IMG/VR virus record: IMGVR_UViG_3300030380_004180
Coordinates: 1-30,945 of that record
Direction: 5' to 3' (one strand)
Origin: a virus
DNA length: 30,945 bases
Numbering within the stretch: position 1 is the first letter of the stretch; each line of letters begins with the position of its first letter. A program made the position numbers and the translations under genes. The notes below the pieces were generated by a model. The model did not search any database. It worked only from the letters and a program-made list of their open reading frames with translations, and was not told where the DNA came from. Shown here piece by piece: positions 13,734 through 19,658 of the stretch.

Positions 13734-13759
13734 AAAAAAACCCCCAAATGAATGGGGGT
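13734..13759 (-). terminator. Rho-independent terminator before helicase gene
   Basis: On the minus strand the stem ACCCCCA/TGGGGGT (7 bp, 6-nt loop) is followed by seven T at 13734-13740. It closes the unit ending with the SSB-like gene and lies just upstream of the helicase start. Confidence 0.85.
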
Positions 13760-13769
13760 AAACCAATTA

Positions 13770-14075
13770 CTAAATAGGCAAATCATCTTCTCTGTCTGGA
13801 GAGTGATCTCTGGACTTGATCTGCTTTCCTTTGTAATACTCATTAAAAACCGAGTAAATTATTCCTTTCTTTGATCTTCTGACTTGCATTCGCACTTTCT
13901 TATCAGATGCCGCAAAGCTTTTCATTGTTTCAAACTCTTCTGTGAGTTTTTCTAAATCGACAACCATATCAGCAATCGCATAATCTGGTGCAGATTCATT
14001 CGGTGAAAACAATCTTATCGATTGAACAAACGTTTCTTCTTTTTTACTTTCTACTGTAGATTTCTTTAATTCCAT
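13770..14075 (-). CDS. Putative SSB-like protein with acidic DDLPI tail (101 aa)
   Basis: A 101-residue protein. The core (FVQSIRLFSP, AIADMVVDLEKL, VRMQVRRSKKGIIYSVFNEYY) has a short beta-rich, basic look, and the end SPDREDDLPI resembles the acidic C-terminal tip of single-stranded DNA-binding proteins, which normally ends in D-D-x-P-F. ATG at 14075 is used; TTG at 14078 is an alternative. It overlaps the 141-residue gene by 32 nt and is followed by a strong terminator. An SSB or SSB-partner role is inference. Confidence 0.45.
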   Translation of the reverse strand: MELKKSTVESKKEETFVQSIRLFSPNESAPDYAIADMVVDLEKLTEEFETMKSFAASDKKVRMQVRRSKKGIIYSVFNEYYKGKQIKSRDHSPDREDDLPI

Positions 14076-14469
14076 CAAAATATTCTTCTGTTTTTTGTAA
14101 TACTAAATGTTCATATTCTTTCCCGTATGTTTGCATACATTCTTTAAAACAAACCTGCAACAAAATAAAATCATCTTTTGATCCTCCATTGCCTTGAAAT
14201 TTGCTAATTGTACTTCCATATGTTTTTGGAGTGGGTGGGTAACTTGTTACCTTTGATGCTGTTTTGATTGGGTGATTATCTGATCCCCTTACATCAAATT
14301 CAATTTGTGATCCTATCGGATACTTGAAATTGCCAATCGATGAGAACTTATATTGTGTGCCATCATTCATCCCAACCAACCAAGAGTTGAGTGTCTGCCC
14401 TTCTCTTCCAACATATGTGGGGGGAATTGCAGGTTCAATAAATTTTACTGTTGCGTTTCTTCTTTCCAT
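14044..14469 (-). CDS. Putative OB-fold DNA-binding protein (141 aa)
   Basis: A 141-residue protein. The first 75 residues have strand-rich sequence with GTQYKFSSIGNFKYPIGSQIEFDV, which fits an OB-like barrel. A Pro/Thr-rich linker (SYPPTPKTYG) leads to a C-terminal helical region with two Cys. It overlaps the 43-residue coiled-coil gene by 25 nt and the SSB-like gene by 32 nt. Together with that gene it may form a split single-strand binding system. No enzyme motif is seen. Confidence 0.5.
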   Translation of the reverse strand: MERRNATVKFIEPAIPPTYVGREGQTLNSWLVGMNDGTQYKFSSIGNFKYPIGSQIEFDVRGSDNHPIKTASKVTSYPPTPKTYGSTISKFQGNGGSKDDFILLQVCFKECMQTYGKEYEHLVLQKTEEYFDGIKEIYSRK

Positions 14470-14576
14470 AAATTTTGTTCTAATACTTCTAATTTTGCTT
14501 CTAATTCTTGCACACGGAATCGTAATGCCGTGATCTCTGCATTTTGCAGTCTCAATAAATCATCCTTGTAGGTCAT
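14445..14576 (-). CDS. Small leucine-zipper-like protein (43 aa)
   Basis: A 43-codon ORF beginning MTYKDDLLRLQNAEIT and continuing ALRFRVQELEAKLEVLEQNL. The Leu and Ile spacing predicts one continuous coiled-coil helix. It overlaps the 51-residue gene by 17 nt and the 141-residue gene by 25 nt, in keeping with the packing of this operon. It could be an oligomerising regulator or a complex subunit. Confidence 0.6.
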   Translation of the reverse strand: MTYKDDLLRLQNAEITALRFRVQELEAKLEVLEQNLWKEETQQ

Positions 14577-14715
14577 CAATCGAGTAATCTGTCGTTCTTC
14601 TGATCAATTCCTTTGTCGCACCTTTTCTATAATGATCAAGATGTTCAGGATCAGAAATAATTCTTCGTAATTCGTGATCTTTCATTGACCACCAGTAGAG
14701 AGATTTGAAATCCAT
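14560..14715 (-). CDS. Small hypothetical protein (51 aa)
   Basis: A 51-residue protein starting at ATG 14715 (MDFKSLYWWSMKDHELRRII) and ending IDDLQG. The frame is open further upstream, but that part would span a terminator and a promoter-like box and has low-complexity sequence, so I reject the longer form. A helical, charged protein with a Trp pair; the function is unknown. It is the first gene after the 14766-14794 terminator and is probably transcribed from the TATATTTG box at 14742-14749. Confidence 0.6.
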   Translation of the reverse strand: MDFKSLYWWSMKDHELRRIISDPEHLDHYRKGATKELIRRTTDYSIDDLQG

Positions 14716-14741
14716 AAATAATGTTTTTAAGTTATTTATCC

Positions 14742-14749
14742 CAAATATA
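14742..14749 (-). promoter_or_regulatory. TATATTTG box after ninG terminator
   Basis: A minus-strand TAnnTTTG match between the 14766-14794 terminator and the ATG at 14715. The terminator implies that transcription must restart here, which supports the call. Confidence 0.5.
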
Positions 14750-14765
14750 TAAAAATTTTTGTTAT

Positions 14766-14794
14766 AAAAAAAAAGAGGAAGCATTTGCCTCCTC
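14766..14794 (-). terminator. Rho-independent terminator after ninG-like gene
   Basis: On the minus strand an 8-bp stem (one G-T pair), GAGGAGGC with GCTTCCTC, and loop AAAT is followed by nine T (14766-14774). It lies between the NinG-like gene and the 51-residue gene, with a promoter-like box just downstream. Confidence 0.85.
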
Positions 14795-14855
14795 CCTTTC
14801 TGGAATATACCTAAAAACTTAAAAATGAAATTCATTGTAAATATAAGCTTTTTTT

Positions 14856-15251
14856 TCAAAAATGATATTTTTTTATTCTTTTTTGGTAATCTTCAATCAT
14901 TTCCTCAATGTCACCGACTGTGAACTTCATTAGCATCCTTGATTTGCTCAATAGCTGATCGCTAAGCGACTTTCCCAAAAATATGGAGTATTCATATTGT
15001 TTACCCTGTCCGAAGAGATTACAGCCCTTGCATTGAGGTTTTACATTATTTTCATCCCATCTGGTTGAATAATGTTTGCGTGACATAAAGTGTCCTGCCT
15101 GAATATCTTTCCAAAAATATTCTCTTTCACAGGTTACGCATTTGCAATTTCCTTTATGATCAGCATTTGAAAGCCTTACCCATTGAGAAAAAACTATATC
15201 AAGCTTCTTGACTAATTTTGACTTTGTGGGTTTTTTAGCTTTTTTACGCAT
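14856..15251 (-). CDS. NinG/Rap-like recombination HNH-type protein
   Basis: A 131-residue protein of the lambda NinG (Rap) family. A basic N-terminus is followed by a zinc site CKCVTC (36-41), the HNH-like QAGHFMSRKHYSTRW (51-65) and a second zinc pair CKGCN (74-78) after NVKPQ. Rap is a structure-specific endonuclease that acts on recombination intermediates. The length is shorter than lambda NinG because the N-terminal arm is reduced. It overlaps the 80-residue gene by 8 nt, and a terminator follows at 14766-14794. Confidence 0.85.
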   Translation of the reverse strand: MRKKAKKPTKSKLVKKLDIVFSQWVRLSNADHKGNCKCVTCEREYFWKDIQAGHFMSRKHYSTRWDENNVKPQCKGCNLFGQGKQYEYSIFLGKSLSDQLLSKSRMLMKFTVGDIEEMIEDYQKRIKKYHF

Positions 15252-15486
15252 CTAAATGATTAAGCAAGAGTTTACCTGTCGGTTCATCAAAACCTTTTAT
15301 TTGTTTGTAGATAAATTTAGAATCTGATTTTACTTTTATCTTTTCTCCTTTCAAAGAATCCAATCCAAGGTTTGTATACTGATTAGCATCCAACTCCAGG
15401 AGAAGGTCGGTTCTTTCTTTAACTGATAATGCAAAATCTTTTGCAATTTTTTCCGCAAGGTTTCTTATTCTCATTTCTTCACTCAT
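15244..15486 (-). CDS. Hypothetical protein heading replication operon (80 aa)
   Basis: An 80-residue protein (MSEEMRIRNLAEKIAKDF), helical in its first half with a basic beta-like centre (KGEKIKVKSDSKFIYKQIKG). A second Met at residue 5 is a possible start. It is the first gene after the A+T-rich intergenic region and has a TATATTTG box 5 nt before its ATG, so its transcript may have almost no leader. I do not recognise the family. Its place suggests an early gene. Confidence 0.6.
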   Translation of the reverse strand: MSEEMRIRNLAEKIAKDFALSVKERTDLLLELDANQYTNLGLDSLKGEKIKVKSDSKFIYKQIKGFDEPTGKLLLNHLDA

Positions 15487-15491
15487 TTAAA

Positions 15492-15499
15492 CAAATATA
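15492..15499 (-). promoter_or_regulatory. Bacteroidota-type -7 box TATATTTG before replication operon
   Basis: A minus-strand TATATTTG matches the TAnnTTTG consensus of Bacteroidota housekeeping promoters. It lies only 5 nt from the ATG of the 80-residue gene, so the transcript would be nearly leaderless. No clear -33 TTTG is seen. Chance matches are likely in such A+T-rich DNA, but its place is right. Confidence 0.45.
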
Positions 15500-15519
15500 A
15501 AAATTTTAAAAAAAAAATA

Positions 15520-15591
15520 GCTTATACTTTGGATTATATATAATTAAGAATATTTTATAATTTAAAATATATTATAATCTAAAATATAAGC
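15520..15591. repeat. Large imperfect inverted repeat in A+T-rich intergenic region
   Basis: Arms of 19 nt at 15520-15538 and 15573-15591 match at 17 of 19 positions after reversal, around a 34-nt centre of almost only A and T. The whole intergenic region 15487-15599 has 13 G or C in 113 bases, about 88% A+T. It lies between the lysis and replication blocks and contains no gene. A replication origin, DNA unwinding element or regulatory hairpin would fit. Confidence 0.55.
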
Positions 15592-15610
15592 AAACAAGGT
15601 TATCTTGTTT
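15592..15610 (-). terminator. Weak hairpin at end of holin gene
   Basis: AAACAAG and CTTGTTT form a 7-bp stem with a 5-nt loop that includes the holin stop codon; the minus-strand tract that follows is GCTTATATTTT rather than a clean T-run. It may end the lysis transcript. Confidence 0.4.
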
Positions 15611-15977
15611 TATCTTTCATCTTTTCATAGGTGCGTAATCCACCCAATCCAAGCATCCCCAACAAAACTGTGAACAAAGGTTCTGTATCAAGAACTGGAA
15701 ATTCAACATCAGGGTATATTGTTCTGATAATTGGAAAAATTACAAAATGATAAAAGAATGCCATTGAGCATCCCCAACCTACACTTGGTCGCCAACCTGC
15801 AACAAAAAGCGATCTATGTTGCGCCTCAACTTCATTTATCTTTGTCTGTAATTCAATTAATTCTGTTGGATCAAGTTCTTTGCCTTTGATGGCTTCTCTG
15901 ATTTCCCAAGCAAGATTGCCTGCCACAGACTTTCCATTGTTGCCACCTTTGAGCAACCCTAAAATCAATTTAAGCAT
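15600..15977 (-). CDS. Three-TM holin (GTA/3TM holin type)
   Basis: A 125-residue protein. A soluble helical stretch (residues about 20-50, AIKGKELDPTELIELQTKIN) leads to GWRPSVGWGCSMAFFYHFVI and PIIRTIYP, a motif set characteristic of the 3TM holin superfamily. A second hydrophobic segment lies near the C-terminus (LFTVLLGMLGLGGLRTYEK). It would permeabilise the inner membrane at lysis. Its stop lies inside a weak hairpin before the A+T-rich intergenic region. It starts 18 nt after the peptidase stop. Confidence 0.8.
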   Translation of the reverse strand: MLKLILGLLKGGNNGKSVAGNLAWEIREAIKGKELDPTELIELQTKINEVEAQHRSLFVAGWRPSVGWGCSMAFFYHFVIFPIIRTIYPDVEFPVLDTEPLFTVLLGMLGLGGLRTYEKMKDKTR

Positions 15978-15995
15978 ATCGTAGAACCTGCTGTT

Positions 15996-16388
15996 TTAGT
16001 ATGTCCAGATGACATTGGAAACTTTATCTCCCCCTTTATCGAGTCCATCGGAGTCAACGTGAATGAATGATTTTCCAATTCCAAATCTATTGAAACCCGC
16101 TTTTTGCAACGCTGTAAGTATAATCCATCTGTCTTGTGATCCTTTTGTTGCAATATCAACTGCCTTTCCAATAAGGTGACTTGATGCAATAGGCTTTTTT
16201 CCAAGCTTTTCGTAGATTGAATTGTTATGTTCCTTCGTTCTGAAACCGCTGTTGATTTTAAAGGGAATCCCTGCAATTTCACGAGCATTGTCGAGCAACT
16301 CCAAAAAATCAATATCCATATTGCTGCGCCCAGAGTTAGGTAAGTCAGGCGAATCAAATTCTTCATATGTGAAAAATTTTAAACTCAT
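15996..16388 (-). CDS. M15-type peptidoglycan peptidase (endolysin)
   Basis: A 130-residue peptidase of the M15 (D-Ala-D-Ala carboxypeptidase-like) family. SGFRT is at 47-51, SSHLIGKAVDI at 69-79 provides zinc ligands His71 and Asp78, and FIHVD at 109-112 supplies the last His. The length is a bare catalytic domain with no cell-wall binding module and no signal peptide, so release needs a holin. Its start overlaps the stop of the upstream membrane protein (ATGA). It would cut peptide cross-links or stems in peptidoglycan. Confidence 0.9.
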   Translation of the reverse strand: MSLKFFTYEEFDSPDLPNSGRSNMDIDFLELLDNAREIAGIPFKINSGFRTKEHNNSIYEKLGKKPIASSHLIGKAVDIATKGSQDRWIILTALQKAGFNRFGIGKSFIHVDSDGLDKGGDKVSNVIWTY

Positions 16389-16768
16389 TTTTTACATTTA
16401 CAATTTTTATCATCACAATCAATTGCTTTATTCAATAACAACCGATCAATTGTATCATCTTGAACTTTTATCAGCATACTTTCAAGCATATCTTTTGATT
16501 GTACGAGCATTTCAATTTTCATCTCCAAGTTAGAGATTTTTTTTCTTGCTGCCTCAAGATCATCTGGGTTTCTTCCTGTTATTGATGCAATCACCATAGC
16601 CACAGATGCGGCAATCATTCCGATCAAAGTATTTACAATCTGTGCATTTTGTTGTGGGATTGTATATTTTGTTAGATAATAAAGAATAATTATCACCAAA
16701 AAAAATACAATCAAGCTTCCTACATAATGCCGAATGTCTTTAGCAACTCCATTTGATGGCATTTTCAT
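16385..16768 (-). CDS. Two-TM protein with coiled coil, probable holin/lysis accessory
   Basis: A 127-residue protein. Two hydrophobic segments (about 16-34, SLIVFFLVIIILYYLTKYT, and 44-64, including IGMIAASVAMVIASI) are followed by a long helix with coiled-coil spacing (LEAARKKISNLEMKIEMLV) and a Cys/Lys-rich end (CDDKNCKCKK). It overlaps the next lysis gene and the peptidase (ATGA at each side). A holin, antiholin or spanin-like role is possible. The start at 16768 is chosen for the ATGA coupling. Confidence 0.65.
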   Translation of the reverse strand: MKMPSNGVAKDIRHYVGSLIVFFLVIIILYYLTKYTIPQQNAQIVNTLIGMIAASVAMVIASITGRNPDDLEAARKKISNLEMKIEMLVQSKDMLESMLIKVQDDTIDRLLLNKAIDCDDKNCKCKK

Positions 16769-16917
16769 TTTTTAATTGCTTTTATAATTTGTATAACTGT
16801 GAATGTTAGCGTTGCAATCATCACAAACATTTGTAAAAAAGCATTCACTTCAGTCACGCTAAAAGCCAACGCAAAAAGATTAGCTGTATATAGTCCAAAA
16901 ATTTTCAAATCTTCCAT
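16765..16917 (-). CDS. Small two-TM membrane protein of lysis cassette (50 aa)
   Basis: A 50-codon ORF beginning MEDLKIFGLYTANLFALAF. Two hydrophobic stretches, around residues 7-20 and 27-46, are joined by a short polar turn (SVTEVN), and the end is basic (KAIKK). Its TGA overlaps the ATG of the 127-residue membrane protein (ATGA). It fills the gap before that gene. A small holin or holin regulator is the natural guess. Confidence 0.6.
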   Translation of the reverse strand: MEDLKIFGLYTANLFALAFSVTEVNAFLQMFVMIATLTFTVIQIIKAIKK

Positions 16918-16926
16918 AGGTTTTTT

Positions 16927-17283
16927 TTAAATCTGTACCCATTCTCCTTTTTCTTCATCCCATTCGTAATCATTTTCATCATTAGGCATTTCAACAGGTG
17001 GATGCCAAATTCCATCCTCTCCAATTTCCCAAGATTCAAAATGTGATGACTCTCTAAATACATTTTTTACAGAATCAAAAATATCTCCAATTCCTGCAAA
17101 TTTATTTCTAAAATTATTATTGTAAGATGTTTGTACCCAAGTTTTATCTGAGCCATATAAAGAATGCAAAAGGTCGATTCCTTTTTGTTCTATTTCATCT
17201 CCATTCTCAATTAATACATTGTTGTTTACAACCAAAACATTAATAACAATATTATCTGTATTTATTTCTGCAAAGTGTGCCAT
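16927..17283 (-). CDS. Conserved phage protein, tail-fibre region (118 aa)
   Basis: A 118-residue protein of a type widespread in marine phages: MAHFAEINTDNIVINVLVVNN at the start, TWVQTSYNNNFRNKFAGIGD in the middle (about 48-67), and a C-terminal acidic, Trp- and Pro-rich segment (SWEIGEDGIWHPPVEMP). These proteins are found next to fibre genes and are thought to be structural or chaperone proteins. It starts one base after the Gly-rich fibre stop. The specific role is unknown. Confidence 0.7.
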   Translation of the reverse strand: MAHFAEINTDNIVINVLVVNNNVLIENGDEIEQKGIDLLHSLYGSDKTWVQTSYNNNFRNKFAGIGDIFDSVKNVFRESSHFESWEIGEDGIWHPPVEMPNDENDYEWDEEKGEWVQI

Positions 17284-17284
17284 T

Positions 17285-18169
17285 TTATCCTGTATAAGTT
17301 CCTGAACCTGTAAATTGAATTACAGTATCTGTTCCATCTGTTGTTACTGTCGGTGAGCCTGTTGTAGTTCCAGAATAATTTGCTGTTGGAACTCTTAAAA
17401 TTACAATTCCCGAGCCACCCGGTCTGAATCCTGAAGAACTCGATATGCTTCCGCCACCACCTCTGTTAGCTGCTGCAGAAACACCACTGTTACAACTTGA
17501 ACCACCGTGAGAAGCTGTTCCTACTCCATAACCGCTACCTCCACATCCTGAAGAATTAAAAACTCCTGCACCTCCGCCTCCATATCCAACGGATGCACCA
17601 GTAATTGAAATATCTAAACCTGCACCACCATTTCCACCAAAGTTACCCGATGCGTTTCCTCCAACAGAGCCAACACCTCCACCGCCTCCACCTGAAACAC
17701 TATTTCCATTTCCACCTGCAAAACCTTGATTTGCTGTTCCTTGTGTTTTGCCACCACCACCTACGAGATGAGGCGCCACCGAACTTGATCCTCCAACCCC
17801 ACATCCGTGAGGATCTGAATTGCCATAAGCACCACCTTTGTTGCTTTCAATTGTTGTTATATCAGCACCGCTTAAACTTGATGGATTTCCAACGTTTCCC
17901 TTATGAAAATTTCCTCCAGATCCTGCTGCACCACCTGCACCAACAGTAACTGTATATACTGTTCCTGATGTTAAATTTAAAGCTGTTTCAGCAGATGAGC
18001 CACCTCCTGAATTTGATCCAAAGGATGTTCTTAATCCACCTGCACCTGATCCACCCCCAATCATTGGAGAATTGCCTGAACCACCACCTCCTGCTAACAC
18101 CATAAAGTGAGCAACATAAGCACCACCCCCACCTGCTCCAAAACTCAAAATTCTTCTTCCAAATGCCAT
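17285..18169 (-). CDS. Glycine-rich tail fibre / adhesin
   Basis: A 294-residue protein. After a basic start (MAFGRRILSFGAGGGG), about 230 residues consist of Gly-rich sequence with GGG runs and interspersed Ser, Asn and aromatic residues, ending in PGGSGIVILRV, the usual end of the Gly-rich phage adhesin domain (Gly_rich_2 class). A small C-terminal beta segment (TTTGSPTVTTDGTDTVIQFT) follows. Gly-rich domains of this kind can fold as packed polyglycine II helices at fibre tips and mediate host binding. It lies between two fibre-region genes. Six or so Cys residues in the Gly region are unusual and could be structural. Confidence 0.75.
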   Translation of the reverse strand: MAFGRRILSFGAGGGGAYVAHFMVLAGGGGSGNSPMIGGGSGAGGLRTSFGSNSGGGSSAETALNLTSGTVYTVTVGAGGAAGSGGNFHKGNVGNPSSLSGADITTIESNKGGAYGNSDPHGCGVGGSSSVAPHLVGGGGKTQGTANQGFAGGNGNSVSGGGGGGVGSVGGNASGNFGGNGGAGLDISITGASVGYGGGGAGVFNSSGCGGSGYGVGTASHGGSSCNSGVSAAANRGGGGSISSSSGFRPGGSGIVILRVPTANYSGTTTGSPTVTTDGTDTVIQFTGSGTYTG

Positions 18170-18174
18170 ATTTC

Positions 18175-18897
18175 TTAAATATCAGATGAACTTGCTGCAA
18201 AGGTTGCTATCGAGTAAAAGAAAATCGGATCAGTTGCCGAAGCATCAACACATTCAATTTGTATAATGTTTGATTCTGATCCATCATCGTTGTAATCTGT
18301 TCCACCCAATTTATTGAAGGTATTTGTAGATGATCCTGCACCTGCAAGATTTAAAGTTTGATTTCCTTTTATTGGATAAATTGTGATGACTTGTCCTCTG
18401 GAATATCCATCAAGGCTAATTGTATATGTGCCTGTTATATCTCCAGATAATTTAAAAACTGAAGATGTGCTACAATCAAAAGTTACAGTTCCTGTTAATG
18501 TTGTGATTGAGGTTTCTGCTATAAAAACATTTGCAAGTTTTGAAAAATCAATAATATTATTTGCCAATGTCAACGCTCCTGATCCTGTTACATCTCCTGT
18601 GTGGGTTGCATTTGGAGAATCATTTGTTATAGTGAAACTTGGATATGTTCCGCTTGTACTGATTCCTGTTCCTCCTGTTAAAGCAACTGTTTGATCAGGC
18701 GCAGAATTTGTTACTGTTACTGCACCAGTTGATGCATTTACACTAATCCCTGTTCCTGCAGTTATGCTTCCAACGTCTCCTGCATCATCGGTGTACAACT
18801 CTGTGAAGTTATCATTCACTTTGATGAATGCATCTCTCAGGTTATCTCCTGTTCCATCGTTTGCTGAAGTTCCTACTCCAATTGTTTGTTTAGCCAT
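18175..18897 (-). CDS. Tail fibre-like structural protein with IGVGTSANDGTGD start
   Basis: A 240-residue protein. The N-terminus (TIGVGTSANDGTGDNLRDAF, then KVNDNFTELY) is a widespread phage adaptor domain of structural and fibre proteins. The rest is low-complexity, Thr/Gly/Ser-rich and beta-prone, like fibre repeats, with a C-terminal beta domain (IQIECVDASATDPIFFYS). It has no enzymatic motif. It follows the small WG-motif gene and precedes the Gly-rich adhesin, so it is likely part of a fibre complex. Confidence 0.75.
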   Translation of the reverse strand: MAKQTIGVGTSANDGTGDNLRDAFIKVNDNFTELYTDDAGDVGSITAGTGISVNASTGAVTVTNSAPDQTVALTGGTGISTSGTYPSFTITNDSPNATHTGDVTGSGALTLANNIIDFSKLANVFIAETSITTLTGTVTFDCSTSSVFKLSGDITGTYTISLDGYSRGQVITIYPIKGNQTLNLAGAGSSTNTFNKLGGTDYNDDGSESNIIQIECVDASATDPIFFYSIATFAASSSDI

Positions 18898-18902
18898 TAT
18901 TT

Positions 18903-19106
18903 TTAAATTTGTGTTTGATCTGCTGTTTTACTTGTTGTATCTGCTTTGAATGATGTTGTGTCAGCAGTCAATGAACTTCCTCCTGCTGAAAGTGGATAAA
19001 TAATACCCCACGAATTCGTTTCGTTTGCATTTCCCCAATGCGATTCAGAGTAACTACTTCCCCAACTTATTGTGTTGATTCCGTAATAATCGGTTAAGTT
19101 TGGCAT
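18903..19106 (-). CDS. Small WG-motif structural protein (67 aa)
   Basis: A 67-residue protein with WGSSYSESHWGNANETNSWG and IIYP in the first half and a Ser/Thr/Ala-rich second half (DTTSFKADTTSKTADQTQI). Small proteins of this type occur among virion genes of Bacteroidota phages. It has no signal peptide, and its polar tail may be a fibre attachment tract. It lies between the adaptor gene and the fibre-like gene. Confidence 0.55.
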   Translation of the reverse strand: MPNLTDYYGINTISWGSSYSESHWGNANETNSWGIIYPLSAGGSSLTADTTSFKADTTSKTADQTQI

Positions 19107-19158
19107 TACTTATAAATTTTTTTAATTTCTGTATGTTTTCTTCTTTCGGTTTATACAT
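19054..19158 (-). CDS. Possible 34-codon ORF coupled to adaptor gene
   Basis: A 34-codon ORF beginning MYKPKEENIQKLKKFI, very basic. Its ATG overlaps the TGA of the adaptor gene (TGATG), a coupling seen repeatedly here, but its second half overlaps the 67-residue gene by 53 nt in another frame. It could also be a short gap of chance coding. The function is unknown. Confidence 0.35.
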   Translation of the reverse strand: MYKPKEENIQKLKKFISNAKLNRLLRNQHNKLGK

Positions 19159-19658
19159 CATAGCACCCAACCTTGAAATAAGCTGTCTTTATCTGGATAA
19201 ACATCTTCGTTGTTGTTTGTGTTATATTCTGGAAAACTGCTTATATTAAATGTAACGTAATCAATCATCCTTCTTGTATAATATTCCGCTTTATCTCGAT
19301 ATTTGTTCACCAGATAATCGATTTCAGATTTTGAAGGCACTTCTCCTGTTTCACTTGAATGCTTAAAAATTCCTCCATTTTTTATCTTGTAAGCTGTGAA
19401 TGGAAGGTATTCAACCATCGCATAAAAAATCAGCATATCTTGCACATAATTGTTAATCAATGTTAAATAAGCACCACTCAACGAACCTGCAACAATATCT
19501 GCAGAAATTTTATTATAGAGTTTTGTTCCCAGAAAATTTTGAACGTGTATTTCCTGAGCCAACTTAATGTAATGTATAAAATCATCTGTATCAACGTTCC
19601 CATCGATAATCGAATTTTTTACAAGGTCTGATCTTTTTATAAATAATGCTGTTGCCAT
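19158..19658 (-). CDS. Head-tail adaptor / connector protein (166 aa)
   Basis: A 166-residue, largely helical protein (MATALFIKRSDLVKNSIIDG). The helical bundle layout, with IHYIKLAQEIHVQNFLGTKL, a hydrophobic LIFYAMVEYLPF segment and a C-terminal helix YTRRMIDYV, resembles the DUF6712 family of adaptor-type proteins. The frame is open four codons further upstream, but the ATG at 19658 overlaps the portal stop as TAATG and is the natural start. It would bind the portal in the neck. Confidence 0.65.
   Translation of the reverse strand: MATALFIKRSDLVKNSIIDGNVDTDDFIHYIKLAQEIHVQNFLGTKLYNKISADIVAGSLSGAYLTLINNYVQDMLIFYAMVEYLPFTAYKIKNGGIFKHSSETGEVPSKSEIDYLVNKYRDKAEYYTRRMIDYVTFNISSFPEYNTNNNEDVYPDKDSLFQGWVL

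Noticed and set aside
14716-14859. N-terminal extension of the 51-residue gene to 14859
   Set aside because: It would translate through a strong terminator and promoter-like box and gives low-complexity Phe/Lys-rich sequence.
15965-16366. 133-codon minus-strand ORF across the M15 peptidase
   Set aside because: It overlaps almost all of the peptidase in another frame. The peptidase has clear catalytic motifs, and this frame reads as shadow sequence without a family look.
17605-17949. 114-codon plus-strand ORF rich in His and Leu
   Set aside because: It is the antisense of the Gly-rich fibre, whose GGN codons read as His/Leu-rich on the other strand. No plus-strand gene is supported anywhere in the window.
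18383-18694. 103-codon plus-strand ORF opposite the fibre-like gene
   Set aside because: It is the antisense of a low-complexity Thr/Gly-rich coding region, where long open antisense frames are expected.
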